NCBI RefSeq assembly: GCF_014695975.1
Contig: NZ_JACJPI010000070.1
Span: forward strand, 1 to 64,000
Reading direction: 5' to 3'
From: Leptolyngbya sp. FACHB-321
GTDB lineage: Bacteria; Cyanobacteriota; Cyanobacteriia; Leptolyngbyales; Leptolyngbyaceae
Length of the DNA: 64,000 nucleotides
The notes under the pieces are model-generated. The model saw only the letters and a program-made list of their open reading frames with translations. It did no database searches and was not told where the DNA came from. The position numbers were made by a program, and so were the translations under genes. Shown here in pieces: positions 35,596 through 44,648 of this stretch (positions are counted from its first letter, which is position 1; every line of letters begins with the position of its first letter).

Positions 35596-36495
35596 ATGTT
35601 TTATCACGATAAGCGTTTGCAATACTACACAGCGCCTGAGCGACCTGATCCGCTTTACGCTAAAAAAGTTCAAGAACTGATTGGCGGCACCTTTGGCGAG
35701 ATGACGGTAATGATGCAGTACCTCTTTCAGGGCTGGAATTGCCGGGGTCCCGCAAAGTATCGAGATATGCTGCTTGATATTGGGACTGAGGAAATTGGGC
35801 ATATCGAGATGCTGGCGACCATGATTGCTCACTTGCTTGATGGTGCTCCCCTCAAAACCCAGGAGGAAGGTGCTAAAGATTCAGTTATCGGTGCTGTGAT
35901 GGGTGGTTCAAATCCTCGGGATACGATCACCAATATCATCGCTAGTAGCATGAATCCACAGCATTCAATTGTGTCAGGTTTAGGGGCTACAGCATCTGAC
36001 AGTGTTGGCTTCCCTTGGAACGGGCGATTCATTGTAGCAAGCGGTAATCTCTTAGCTGACTTCCGCTCTAACCTCCATGCAGAGTCACAGGGTCGCTTGC
36101 AAGCAGTGCGTCTGTATGAAATGACAGATGATCCTGGAGTACGAGACACGCTTAGTTTCATGATTGCCCGCGACACCATGCACCAAAACCAATGGCTGGC
36201 TGCGATCGAAGATCTGGAATCTTCTGGGCTTGAAACAACGCCTGTTCCGAGTTCATTCCCTCAAGACTTAGAGAAGTCGCAGCATGCTTATCAGTTCTGG
36301 AACCACTCTAAGGGTGAAGAAAGCGCCGAAGGTCGCTGGGCAAAAGGACCTTCAATGGATGGCAAAGGAGAATTTGAATACGTTGCAAACCCCGAACCCT
36401 TAGGTGAAGCGCCTGTCCCTCCATTAGGTGAGCCAAGGCTGTACACCACAAATGAGGCATCCAAACCGCCTATGTCAATCAAGAAAGATAGTTAG
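35596..36495 (+). CDS. Manganese catalase
   Basis: Di-manganese catalase that splits hydrogen peroxide without haem; 299 residues, cytosolic ferritin-like four-helix bundle. Ligands by comparison with the family are Glu35 (FGEMT), Glu66 and His69 (GTEEIGHIEM), Glu near 155 (HAESQGR) and His near 195 (DTMHQNQW). The C-terminal 60 residues form the usual extended tail around the hexamer. CAGGAGAATTAGA precedes the ATG. It is monocistronic. It fits the neighbouring stress genes. Confidence 0.95.
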   Translation: MFYHDKRLQYYTAPERPDPLYAKKVQELIGGTFGEMTVMMQYLFQGWNCRGPAKYRDMLLDIGTEEIGHIEMLATMIAHLLDGAPLKTQEEGAKDSVIGAVMGGSNPRDTITNIIASSMNPQHSIVSGLGATASDSVGFPWNGRFIVASGNLLADFRSNLHAESQGRLQAVRLYEMTDDPGVRDTLSFMIARDTMHQNQWLAAIEDLESSGLETTPVPSSFPQDLEKSQHAYQFWNHSKGEESAEGRWAKGPSMDGKGEFEYVANPEPLGEAPVPPLGEPRLYTTNEASKPPMSIKKDS

Positions 36496-36978
36496 ATGCT
36501 AGTGCTTTAGAGAGGTTGCTTTTGTTTCAAGAGACAGTATGTGTAACGTCCTGCAATGTGCAACCTTTCTTAAGTATCTGCTTAGGCTACCTATCCTTCG
36601 GGAAGCAAGCTATAAGCCTAGCCCTCTCTTAGTGGACAAGTGAACTGGAATGGTCTCAAAGCCCTTCTCCTTGCGGAGGAGGGTTTACCGCTAGCAAGCT
36701 ACTTGCAGGAAGCAAGCACCAGAGAGGAGAAGGGTAGGTTAGTCACACCTCGCATAACCTACTGTTGAGTAGGGTTAGCAACTAACAGGGAATCTTTTTT
36801 AGCTACAGCTATCCCATAGATTCTCCTTTCTTTTCTAATTGCAAGTAGTAAATCACCAGCAGCTTTTGTATCAAGAGATACTGGTTTCTTTAACACAAGC
36901 TCTGTCTTACATAAAGATTGCGATCGTCCAGTGACAGAGGTTTGTGAGAACAGCGAGATTTATATTTTAAGTTTATAA
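36496..36978. other. Intergenic region with nested inverted repeats
   Basis: GCCCTTCTCCT near 36660 pairs both with GGAGGAGGG close by and with GAGGAGAAGGG near 36732. CTAGCCCTCTC and GGAAGCAAGC fragments match 29360-29490. No gene is seen. Confidence 0.45.
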
Positions 36979-37263
36979 GCACCAAAGAGTAGTAAAACCC
37001 CTGCCGAACCCAAAGAAGCAATTTCGGCTACTTTTTTTAGGCAAGTAGAGCAACTCTTTACCTCGGCTCATATCCAAGCAGCAGGGCAGTTTAATCAGCA
37101 AGCGATAAAACTACAGGTGCATTCTGGAATGGAACTGGGAAATGAACATCTTTCTACTGCGGCTGCCATCCAAACGTTGCTGGATTAAGAAATGGTTTAT
37201 GCAGTAGAACCAGCAAAAGTGCCTGCGGCAGAGCTATTAATAGCTGTGCTTTGTTATCGATAA
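36979..37263 (+). pseudogene. Broken gene or remnant with in-frame TAA
   Basis: Between TAA at 36976 and TAA at 37261 one frame reads as a plausible helical protein: KTPAEPKEAISATFFRQVEQ, then an Ala/Gln/His/Leu-rich helical stretch ending AAAIQTLLD. A TAA at 37186-37188 interrupts it before EMVYAVEPAKVPAAELL and the final VLCYR. There is no ATG, GTG or TTG near the front, so the 5' end is missing or altered too. It directly precedes the YflT-like gene. It is most likely a decayed gene. Confidence 0.42.
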
Positions 37264-37285
37264 GTGAAAAGTAAACAGGAGAAAA

Positions 37286-37828
37286 ATGGTGAATACTCAG
37301 CAGAAACGTGCACTTGGAATCCTTTCGGGTCACGAAAATACAGAAGGATCGCTCAAGGCATTGCATAGCTCTGGCTTTCCAATGGACAAAATCTCTGTCG
37401 TTGGTCGAGACTTAAACCCAGAAGCTGAAACACCAGGTAATGTTGAGATCAGCAATCAAGTTGGCGATACCAAAGTTGATGCGACCCAAAGCGCTGTTAG
37501 CAATACTGCAACGATAAGTGCAACTGGCTTTACGATGTTAGGGCTAACAAGTTTGGCATTACCTGGTCTTGGAGTTGTGCTTGCTGCGGGAAGCTTTGCA
37601 GCAGCATTAGCAGCAACGGTTGCCAGTACTGGGGTTGCAGCAGTAGCCGCAAATAACCTGGTTAAAGCATTATCTCAAATGGGTATTCCTGATGCTCAAG
37701 CTAGCTTATATAGCGATCAACTCCATCAAGGAAACTACCTTGTCATGATTGAAGGCTCAGAGGAAGAAATTCATCAGGCTGAGTCCATTCTCCGCGATTA
37801 CAAAGTCGCAGATTGGAACGTTTACTAG
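37286..37828 (+). CDS. General stress protein, YflT/GSP17M-like with glycine-rich hydrophobic centre
   Basis: 180 residues. An N-terminal ferredoxin-like half (RALGILSGHENTEGSLKALHSSGFPMDKISVVGRD) and a C-terminal half (NYLVMIEGSEEEIHQAESIL) flank a 60-residue Ala/Gly-rich hydrophobic stretch. That stretch could form a membrane hairpin. The N-terminal half resembles the general stress protein 17M/YflT domain. Function is not known; relatives are stress-induced in other bacteria. CAGGAGAAAA precedes the ATG. Confidence 0.78.
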   Translation: MVNTQQKRALGILSGHENTEGSLKALHSSGFPMDKISVVGRDLNPEAETPGNVEISNQVGDTKVDATQSAVSNTATISATGFTMLGLTSLALPGLGVVLAAGSFAAALAATVASTGVAAVAANNLVKALSQMGIPDAQASLYSDQLHQGNYLVMIEGSEEEIHQAESILRDYKVADWNVY

Positions 37829-38495
37829 ATCATTATGTTCACTATCGATTTCTTTCTTGACCAAAAGCTACCCTTTTGCTGCTAGGGCTATACCACCATT
37901 TGAAAAACGTATTTTTGAATGCAGTTCAGATGTTGAAATGACAGGTGCTAGTAAAGCAAGCTAACTTCTGCAGCCAGCTCGACTGCAATAACTGGGGTTG
38001 CTGAAATGTGAGGAGACGATCGCTAAAAGGTTTGAAGCTTTTTTCAAAACTAGCGGAACGAACCCACTACGCAGCAACACCCAGTTCTTTAAAACCCTTA
38101 CAAATAGAGCTTTTGAGCCTTTACCTCTAAAGAGATATAGTGAAAGCCGTATATATCGTTGTATCGTTGAGTACACCTATTTTTTACAATTTCAGCAAAA
38201 TAGCCTTACTTAGGAATGAGCTAAGTTCTTCTCGCAGGAGGGACTTAAACTGAGCTAAAACTGTTATTTTTTAAGCAGTCAATACTTCAGCGAAAAACAA
38301 TCTAGCAATTTAGCGCTTCTGCAACATAAATGAAATCTTTGGTTTCAGTTTATTGAGCATGGAACTTAGATTGCGGGATCTACAGGTTAACTTTTAAACC
38401 TGGCTCCTGGTTGAAAACTGCATAACTTTTTTGAAAGGTTTAGTTTCTGTGTGAGTCTCATCCGCTCACTAAGTTCGTGATTTATGAGGTAATCA
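37829..38495. other. Intergenic region upstream of the Glf operon
   Basis: 667 bp; promoter space for the glycosyltransferase operon. A 71-codon frame at 37998-38213 is not convincing. No repeat stood out. Confidence 0.4.
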
Positions 38496-39824
38496 ATGTC
38501 CACATATCCCGCTTCGGATCAGCGCTTTGAAGAAAAGGACGCATCAGAAAAGCAGTCTTCAGATATTCCTTTTCAACTTGAACAAAACCTTATTTATCTG
38601 AAGTGGTCTGAAAAGACGGATTTAGAATCTTTAGAATCTAATACCAGCGTATCTGATCTAGTTTGTTTCTCTCATCTACGATGGGACTTTGTGTATCAAC
38701 GCCCCCAACATTTACTTAGCCGTTGTGCACAAGCTCGCAGAGTATTTGTTGTGGAGGAGCCGCTCGATAGCCCAGATGATTCTTACTATTTAGACATCAG
38801 CAGGCGTGAGTGTGGTGTTTGGGTTGTAGTGCCACACTTGCCTCAAGGTTTGAGTGAAGACCAGGCGATCGCACTGCAACGGCTGTTAGTTGATGCCTTG
38901 ATTGCAGAGGCTCAAATCCAAACCCCAATTCTCTGGTATTACAACCCGATGGCAGTGCCATTCACTCATCACTTAGATGCTTCAGCCATTGTTTATGACT
39001 GCATGGATGAGTTATCTGCCTTTCAAGGAGCGCATCCAGAGTTGCAAACCCGCGAAGCGCATCTCTTTGAGCTAGCTAATTTAGTTTTTACAGGCGGGCT
39101 TAGCCTCTACGAAGCTAAACAGCATCAGCATTCCAGCGTTCATGCGTTTCCCAGCAGTATTGATGCAGCCCACTTTGCTCAGGCAAGGGTAATTGGTGAA
39201 GAGCCATCAGACCAAGCAGCGATCCCCCATCCCCGTTTAGGGTTTTATGGTGTGGTTGATGAGCGGATGGATCTTGCTCTGCTAGAGGGTATAGCTCAAA
39301 CACGACCCGATTGGCACTTGGTCATCATTGGTCCCGTTGTCAAAATTGACCCGGCGCTCTTACCCAAGTATCCCAATATTCATTATTTAGGCGGCAAATC
39401 TTATCAAGAATTACCTAGCTATTTGGCAGGGTGGGATGTAGCGCTGTTGCCCTTTGCCCGTAATGAATCAACCCGTTTTATTAGCCCAACTAAAACGCCA
39501 GAATACCTTGCAGCCGGTAAACCCGTTGTCTCTACGTCTATTCGGGATGTAGTACGACCTTATGGTGATGAGGAACTGGTTTATATAGCTGATACGGTAC
39601 CAGAGTTTGTGACAGCGATCGAAAAAGCGTTAGCTCAAAGCCAAACCAATAATGATTGGTTGAACCGAGTGGATGCTTTCTTATCACAAATCTCTTGGGA
39701 TTTGACCTGGCAAGCGATGAACGAGTTGATTGAAGCTGTGATCGCCGCCCCAAAGCAGGGAAAAAGCAGCATACAACAAGAAGAAACGTCTACGGCTACT
39801 GAACTTGTTTCATCACGCAAGTAG
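38496..39824 (+). CDS. Glycosyltransferase, GT-B fold (TuaH-like)
   Basis: 442 residues, GT-B fold. The opening after a 45-residue acidic leader is CFSHLRWDFVYQRPQHLLSR, typical of TuaH-like family 1 transferases. The C-terminal domain has ALLPFARNESTRFISPTKTPEYLAAGKPVVST, where the Glu binds the nucleotide-sugar ribose. No membrane segment is seen. GAGGT precedes the ATG. It is the first gene of a four-gene operon with UDP-galactopyranose mutase 65 bp downstream, so transfer of galactofuranose or another sugar to a glycan is plausible, but not shown. Confidence 0.85.
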   Translation: MSTYPASDQRFEEKDASEKQSSDIPFQLEQNLIYLKWSEKTDLESLESNTSVSDLVCFSHLRWDFVYQRPQHLLSRCAQARRVFVVEEPLDSPDDSYYLDISRRECGVWVVVPHLPQGLSEDQAIALQRLLVDALIAEAQIQTPILWYYNPMAVPFTHHLDASAIVYDCMDELSAFQGAHPELQTREAHLFELANLVFTGGLSLYEAKQHQHSSVHAFPSSIDAAHFAQARVIGEEPSDQAAIPHPRLGFYGVVDERMDLALLEGIAQTRPDWHLVIIGPVVKIDPALLPKYPNIHYLGGKSYQELPSYLAGWDVALLPFARNESTRFISPTKTPEYLAAGKPVVSTSIRDVVRPYGDEELVYIADTVPEFVTAIEKALAQSQTNNDWLNRVDAFLSQISWDLTWQAMNELIEAVIAAPKQGKSSIQQEETSTATELVSSRK

Positions 39825-39889
39825 CCCATTGCGATCACTAACGTTAACCGATCGCCGATTTAAATTATTTACTACAAGGATATAGACCC

Positions 39890-41173
39890 ATGTTCGACTA
39901 TCTCATCGTCGGTGCAGGCTTTGCTGGCAGCATTTTAGCAGAGCGTCTAGCAAGCCAGAGCGACAAAAAAATCTTGATTGTCGATACTCGCAATCATATT
40001 GGTGGCAATGCCTATGACCATTACAACGAAGACGGCATTTTGGTGCATAAGTATGGTCCCCATATTTTCCACACCAATTCGCGTGATGTGTTTGAATATC
40101 TCTCTCGCTTTACCGAATGGCGACAGTATGAACATCGGGTGCTTGCCAGCGTAGATGGTCAACTGGTGCCAATGCCAATCAATTTGGATACGATTAATAA
40201 GCTCTATGGCTTGAATCTAACCGCTTTTGAGCTGACAGAATTTTTTGCCTCTGTTGCTGAACCAAAAGAGCAGATTCGCACCTCTGAAGATGTAGTAGTT
40301 AACAAAGTGGGACGCGAACTCTATGAAAAGTTCTTCCGCAACTACACAATCAAACAATGGGGTATTGATCCATCTGATCTAGACAAATCGGTGACCGCTC
40401 GTGTGCCTACTCGCACTAACCGGGACGATCGCTATTTCACCGATACCTATCAAGCGATGCCGCTACACGGTTATACGCGAATGTTTGAGAAACTGTTAGC
40501 GCATCCCAATATTAAAATCATGCTCAACACGGATTACCGTGAGATTCAAGGCGTCATTCCTTACAAGGAGATGATTTATACGGGACCTGTTGACGGGTAT
40601 TTTGATTATCGGTATGGCAAACTACCCTATCGATCGCTTGAGTTCAAACACGAAACGTTGAACGAACAAGTGCATCAGCCCCAAGCAGTGATCAACTATC
40701 CCAATGAGCATCTCTATACTCGTGTCACAGAGTTCAAATATTTGACTGGGCAAGAGCATCAAAAGACCAGCCTTGTGTACGAATATCCTAGAGCAGAGGG
40801 CGACCCTTACTATCCCGTGCCTCGTCCTGAAAATGCTGAACTGTACAAGCAGTACAAAGCTTTGGCTGATGCCACACCCAACGTTCACTTTGTCGGACGG
40901 CTTGCCACTTACAAGTACTACAACATGGATCAAGTAGTGGCTCAGGCACTGTCTCTTTATGCTCAGTTAGCTGAACGCCCAAGCTGGCATCCCGAAGAAG
41001 AGAGCGTACCTGCTAAGAAAGCGATCGCGCCTGATACTGCCAGCAATCGTTCGTTCCAGCCCTCTCCAAGCAAGCTACCGCTGACAAACTTTCCTACCTC
41101 TAGCTCAGGCAAGTCAGAAAAGTTGAATGGTAATGGCAAGGCGCTTTCACCCACTCAAAATGGTTCAGCCTGA
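39890..41173 (+). CDS. glf: UDP-galactopyranose mutase
   Basis: A flavoenzyme that interconverts UDP-galactopyranose and UDP-galactofuranose. The FAD loop GAGFAGS (8-14), the GGNAYDHYNEDG segment, YGPHIFHT with the conserved His, and the C-terminal YKYYNMDQVVAQAL motif all fit. The core ends near residue 380. About 45 extra residues form a Ser/Pro/Lys/Asn-rich tail without homology. AAGGATATAGACCC precedes the ATG. The product is the donor for galactofuranose, a sugar of surface polysaccharides and glycolipids; GalT and GalK nearby can supply its substrate. Confidence 0.95.
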   Translation: MFDYLIVGAGFAGSILAERLASQSDKKILIVDTRNHIGGNAYDHYNEDGILVHKYGPHIFHTNSRDVFEYLSRFTEWRQYEHRVLASVDGQLVPMPINLDTINKLYGLNLTAFELTEFFASVAEPKEQIRTSEDVVVNKVGRELYEKFFRNYTIKQWGIDPSDLDKSVTARVPTRTNRDDRYFTDTYQAMPLHGYTRMFEKLLAHPNIKIMLNTDYREIQGVIPYKEMIYTGPVDGYFDYRYGKLPYRSLEFKHETLNEQVHQPQAVINYPNEHLYTRVTEFKYLTGQEHQKTSLVYEYPRAEGDPYYPVPRPENAELYKQYKALADATPNVHFVGRLATYKYYNMDQVVAQALSLYAQLAERPSWHPEEESVPAKKAIAPDTASNRSFQPSPSKLPLTNFPTSSSGKSEKLNGNGKALSPTQNGSA

Positions 41174-41212
41174 CCGCGATTGATCAGTTTTTAACAAGGA
41201 TATGAGGACGCT

Positions 41213-43456
41213 ATGAGTTCAAAACAAGTGCCGCCGCTGGAACTGTGGGGCGGCATTGAATGTACTGTGAATCGCGTTGGTGAGCAGTACTTTGACCAAC
41301 TCGATCGCAACGGACATAATACTCGGATTGAAGACCTCGATCAATTTTCAGCTCTGGGTATAACAACGATCCGCTATCCCATTTTGTGGGAGCGTATTGC
41401 CCCCAATGGGCTAGCGCAGGCAGATTGGAGTTGGGCAGATGAACGCCTGAGTTATCTAGATACGCTCGGACTTCGCCCGATCGTCGGTTTAGTGCATCAC
41501 GGCAGCGGTCCTCGTCACACGAGTTTGATTGATCCTGCTTTCCCAGAAAAGCTCGCTGAATATGCAGGTGCAGTCGCTCAACGTTATCCCTGGGTTAGCC
41601 ACTATACCCCGGTTAACGAACCTTTGACGACGGCACGGTTTAGCGGGCTGTATGGTCACTGGTATCCGCATGGTCAAGATGATGCCACGTTCGTGCGTAC
41701 GCTGCTTAATCAGTGCCGTGCGACAGTGCTATCAATGCAAGCCATTCGGCAAATTAATCCTCAGGCTCAACTGGTGCAGACAGAGGATTTGGGTAAAACC
41801 TTTAGTACACCGTTGCTGGCATACCAGGCAGAATTTGAGAACGATCGCCATTGGCTTTCACTCGATTTACTGTGTGGTCATGTCAATCCCTCGCACCCTT
41901 TATGGAGCTATCTGCGTCAGTCAGGGGCTGAGGAAGCCGAGTTGCTATGGTTCCAAGCCAATCCCTGCCCACCAGACATTGTTGGTATTAATCGCTATGT
42001 TTGTGGCGATCGATTTATTGATGAGCGGATTGATCGCTATCCTGAGCGCACACGTGGTGGCAATGGGAAACACCAGTATGCTGATGTGGAAGCAGTCTGG
42101 GTCTGTGCCGATGGCATCTATGACCATGCCATACTGCTAAAGGAAGCATGGGAACGTTACCAGCGCCCTCTTGCTATCACGGAAGCACATCTAGGTTGCA
42201 CCCGTGAAGAACAGTTGCGCTGGCTCAAAGAGATTTGGCAGGTCGCTCAAGGCTTGCAAGCTGAGGGTGTAGCGATGCGAGCCGTAACGGTTTGGTCGCT
42301 GCTGGGGACGTATGACTGGAATAGTTTGGTGACTCGCGCCGACGATTTCTATGAGCCGGGTGTGTTTGATGTGCGGTCTCCCGTGCCGCGTTCCACTGCC
42401 ATTGCCACGATGCTGAAATCTCTTGCTCAAGGGCAGGAATACACCCATCCATTGCTTGATCTGCCCGGGTGGTGGCAGCGATCGCAACGGCTCCTTTACC
42501 CACCTGTAAGTTATGCCAAGAGCCTGGGGGGCTGGGCTGATACTGCTCCGGTAGAGACGCTTGCTACCCCCATGATGCGGCGCACAAAAGGTGCAAAGAC
42601 CACGATCGCATCCACTCCGCCCCTAGTGATTACAGGTGCAACGGGCACTTTGGGTCAAGCCTTTGCTCGCATCTGCGAGATCCGTGGGATTCCCTACTAC
42701 CTCCTGTCGCGTCAGGAGATGGATATCACGAAGCCAGCTACCGTTACAAGTGTGTTGGATGAGTTGCAGCCCTGGGCAGTCGTCAATGCCTCTGGCTATG
42801 TACGGGTAGATGATGCCGAGCGAGAACCTTATCTTTGCCGCCGCATCAATGCTGACGGAGCCGCCATTCTGGCGGATGCCTGTGCCCAACGCAGTCTTGG
42901 CTTAATCAACTTTTCGTCTGATTTAGTCTTTGATGGCGCTCATAAGCAACCATATTTAGAAAGTGATGGAGTCTCACCGCTGAATGTGTATGGTCATAGC
43001 AAAGCAGCGGCAGAACGGTGGGTGTTGCATCACCATCCCTGTGCGTTAGTCATTCGCACAAGCGCCTTTTTTGGTCCTTGGGATGAGCATAATTTTCTCA
43101 CGATCGCCCTTCGCACCCTAAGGGCAGGCAATGTGTTTATGGCAGCAGAAGATGCAATCGTGTCACCAACGTATGTGCCCGATCTGGTTAATGCCAGCCT
43201 CGATTTATTGATTGATGGTGAGTGCGGTCTATGGCATCTGGCAAATCCTGGGGCAATTGCCTGGTCAGAGTTAGCCCGGTGGACGGCACAGCTTGCCGGA
43301 CTCGATGTCTCCTCAGTTCAATCTTGCTCTACCAAAACCCTTGCTCTTGCTGCACCTCGCCCAGCTTACAGCGTGCTGGGAAGCGAACGCGGCATCTTAT
43401 TGCCTGATCTCAGTCAGGCGATCGAGCGTTACCTGGAAGAGTGCCACCAACTCTAG
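41213..43456 (+). CDS. GH1-like glycosidase fused to an RmlD-like sugar-nucleotide reductase
   Basis: A 747-residue fusion. Residues 1 to about 420 form a GH1 (clan A) TIM barrel with acid/base Glu136 in TPVNEP and a likely nucleophile Glu324 in AITEAHLG, which replaces the usual ITENG. Residues about 470-745 form an RmlD-type extended SDR with TGATGTLGQ at 474-482 and catalytic Tyr593 and Lys597 (YGHSK). RmlD reduces dTDP-4-keto-rhamnose; the true substrate here is unknown. The linker (about 430-468) is polar. GAGGACGCT precedes the ATG. It follows glf by 39 bp and precedes the MBL gene by 15 bp, so the operon joins sugar removal or transfer with nucleotide-sugar reduction in one polypeptide. 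Confidence 0.88.
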   Translation: MSSKQVPPLELWGGIECTVNRVGEQYFDQLDRNGHNTRIEDLDQFSALGITTIRYPILWERIAPNGLAQADWSWADERLSYLDTLGLRPIVGLVHHGSGPRHTSLIDPAFPEKLAEYAGAVAQRYPWVSHYTPVNEPLTTARFSGLYGHWYPHGQDDATFVRTLLNQCRATVLSMQAIRQINPQAQLVQTEDLGKTFSTPLLAYQAEFENDRHWLSLDLLCGHVNPSHPLWSYLRQSGAEEAELLWFQANPCPPDIVGINRYVCGDRFIDERIDRYPERTRGGNGKHQYADVEAVWVCADGIYDHAILLKEAWERYQRPLAITEAHLGCTREEQLRWLKEIWQVAQGLQAEGVAMRAVTVWSLLGTYDWNSLVTRADDFYEPGVFDVRSPVPRSTAIATMLKSLAQGQEYTHPLLDLPGWWQRSQRLLYPPVSYAKSLGGWADTAPVETLATPMMRRTKGAKTTIASTPPLVITGATGTLGQAFARICEIRGIPYYLLSRQEMDITKPATVTSVLDELQPWAVVNASGYVRVDDAEREPYLCRRINADGAAILADACAQRSLGLINFSSDLVFDGAHKQPYLESDGVSPLNVYGHSKAAAERWVLHHHPCALVIRTSAFFGPWDEHNFLTIALRTLRAGNVFMAAEDAIVSPTYVPDLVNASLDLLIDGECGLWHLANPGAIAWSELARWTAQLAGLDVSSVQSCSTKTLALAAPRPAYSVLGSERGILLPDLSQAIERYLEECHQL

Positions 43457-43471
43457 CAACGGTGAAACGTT

Positions 43472-44323
43472 ATGCATATCCATCATCTCAATTGTGGCTG
43501 TATGTGTCCCCTTGGCGGAGCATTGTGGGATGGTTTTAGCCGTGGTTTAACAGCACAGCTTGTCTGCCACTGCCTGCTCATTGAAACCGAGCAAGGGCTT
43601 GTTCTGGTCGATACGGGCTTTGGGCAGCAAGATGTTCAAGCGCCTTATGCACGGCTCAGCCCATTTTTTGTTCACGTCAACAATGTTCAGTTCAATTACA
43701 AAAACACCGCGATTGAGCAGGTTAAAAGCCTCGGCTTTGCTGCCAGCGATGTTCGCCATATTGTGTTGACGCATCTTGATTTTGACCATGCAGGTGGTCT
43801 AGAAGATTTCCCTAATGCAACAGTGCATGTGATGCAGGCTGAACGTGATGCTGCCCGCGAGCGACACGGGTTTATCAACCGTCGGCGCTATCGTCCCAAG
43901 CTGTGGGATGAAGTCAAACAGTGGCGTTACTATGCTGCCGGAGGCGAACCTTGGTTTGGCTTTGAGGCAGTCCGTGACCTGGATGGGTTACCGCCAGAAA
44001 TTCTGCTGATTCCCCTGACTGGTCACACCCGTGGTCATGCAGGCGTAGCGATCAACACTCCCGATGGATGGCTGCTCAACGCGGGTGATGCCTACTTTTA
44101 TCGACATGAAATGGATGCTACTAACCGCCACTGCACGCCAGGATTACTTGCCTATCAGCGAGTTATGGAAGTAGACCGTCAAGCACGGCTCCATAATCAA
44201 GACCGGCTGTATGAACTGGCGTGCGATCGCGCTAGCAATGTACGCCTCTTTTGTAGCCACGATGCGATCGAGTTCAAAACATTTTCTGAACAAGCGGCTC
44301 CAGCCTCTCAAGTCCAAGCTTAA
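43472..44323 (+). CDS. MBL-fold metallo-hydrolase
   Basis: 283 residues with the metallo-beta-lactamase signature HLDFDHAGG (zinc ligands), a downstream GHTRGHAG His and a final Asp/His pair (NAGDAYFY, CSHDAIEF). The family includes lactonases and other hydrolases. The N-terminus has three Cys in HLNCGCMCPLGG. No signal peptide is seen. It is the last gene of the Glf operon, 15 bp after the fusion gene. A role in glycan or lactone hydrolysis is possible but open. Confidence 0.88.
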   Translation: MHIHHLNCGCMCPLGGALWDGFSRGLTAQLVCHCLLIETEQGLVLVDTGFGQQDVQAPYARLSPFFVHVNNVQFNYKNTAIEQVKSLGFAASDVRHIVLTHLDFDHAGGLEDFPNATVHVMQAERDAARERHGFINRRRYRPKLWDEVKQWRYYAAGGEPWFGFEAVRDLDGLPPEILLIPLTGHTRGHAGVAINTPDGWLLNAGDAYFYRHEMDATNRHCTPGLLAYQRVMEVDRQARLHNQDRLYELACDRASNVRLFCSHDAIEFKTFSEQAAPASQVQA

Positions 44324-44648
44324 AAGCCTTGCAATGTGTGAAAAGCCAGTGATTTATGACTTTTGCTTAGGCTTTTAATTCCTGATTAAACGTCTGGTGA
44401 AGTAGGAGCCTTTTTAGGCGATCAGCAGTTGACAGAAAAGGGTTCTGTCCAGCTACGGTACTGCTTCGATAGTCTTGCTTAATAACCCTGAAACCAATCT
44501 TCTAGATTAAGCTCCATTTTCAATATCACCTTGGACGGGTGCAGCAAAAGAGCTTTTGAGCGCTGTGTTATAGAGCGCGATCGCGTTAATGACAACATCA
44601 CAAAATTTCCAAAATTTCGTTTAACAAGTTATCCATTGGTAAGAGATT
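44324..44648. other. Intergenic region, no gene seen
   Basis: End of the Glf operon and promoter region of the isoaspartyl peptidase gene. A HIP1 site lies near 44578. No clear terminator. Confidence 0.4.

Noticed and set aside
37998-38213. 71-codon plus-strand frame upstream of the Glf operon
   Set aside because: TTG start without ribosome site; repetitive Phe/Ser/Thr sequence and probable spacer DNA.
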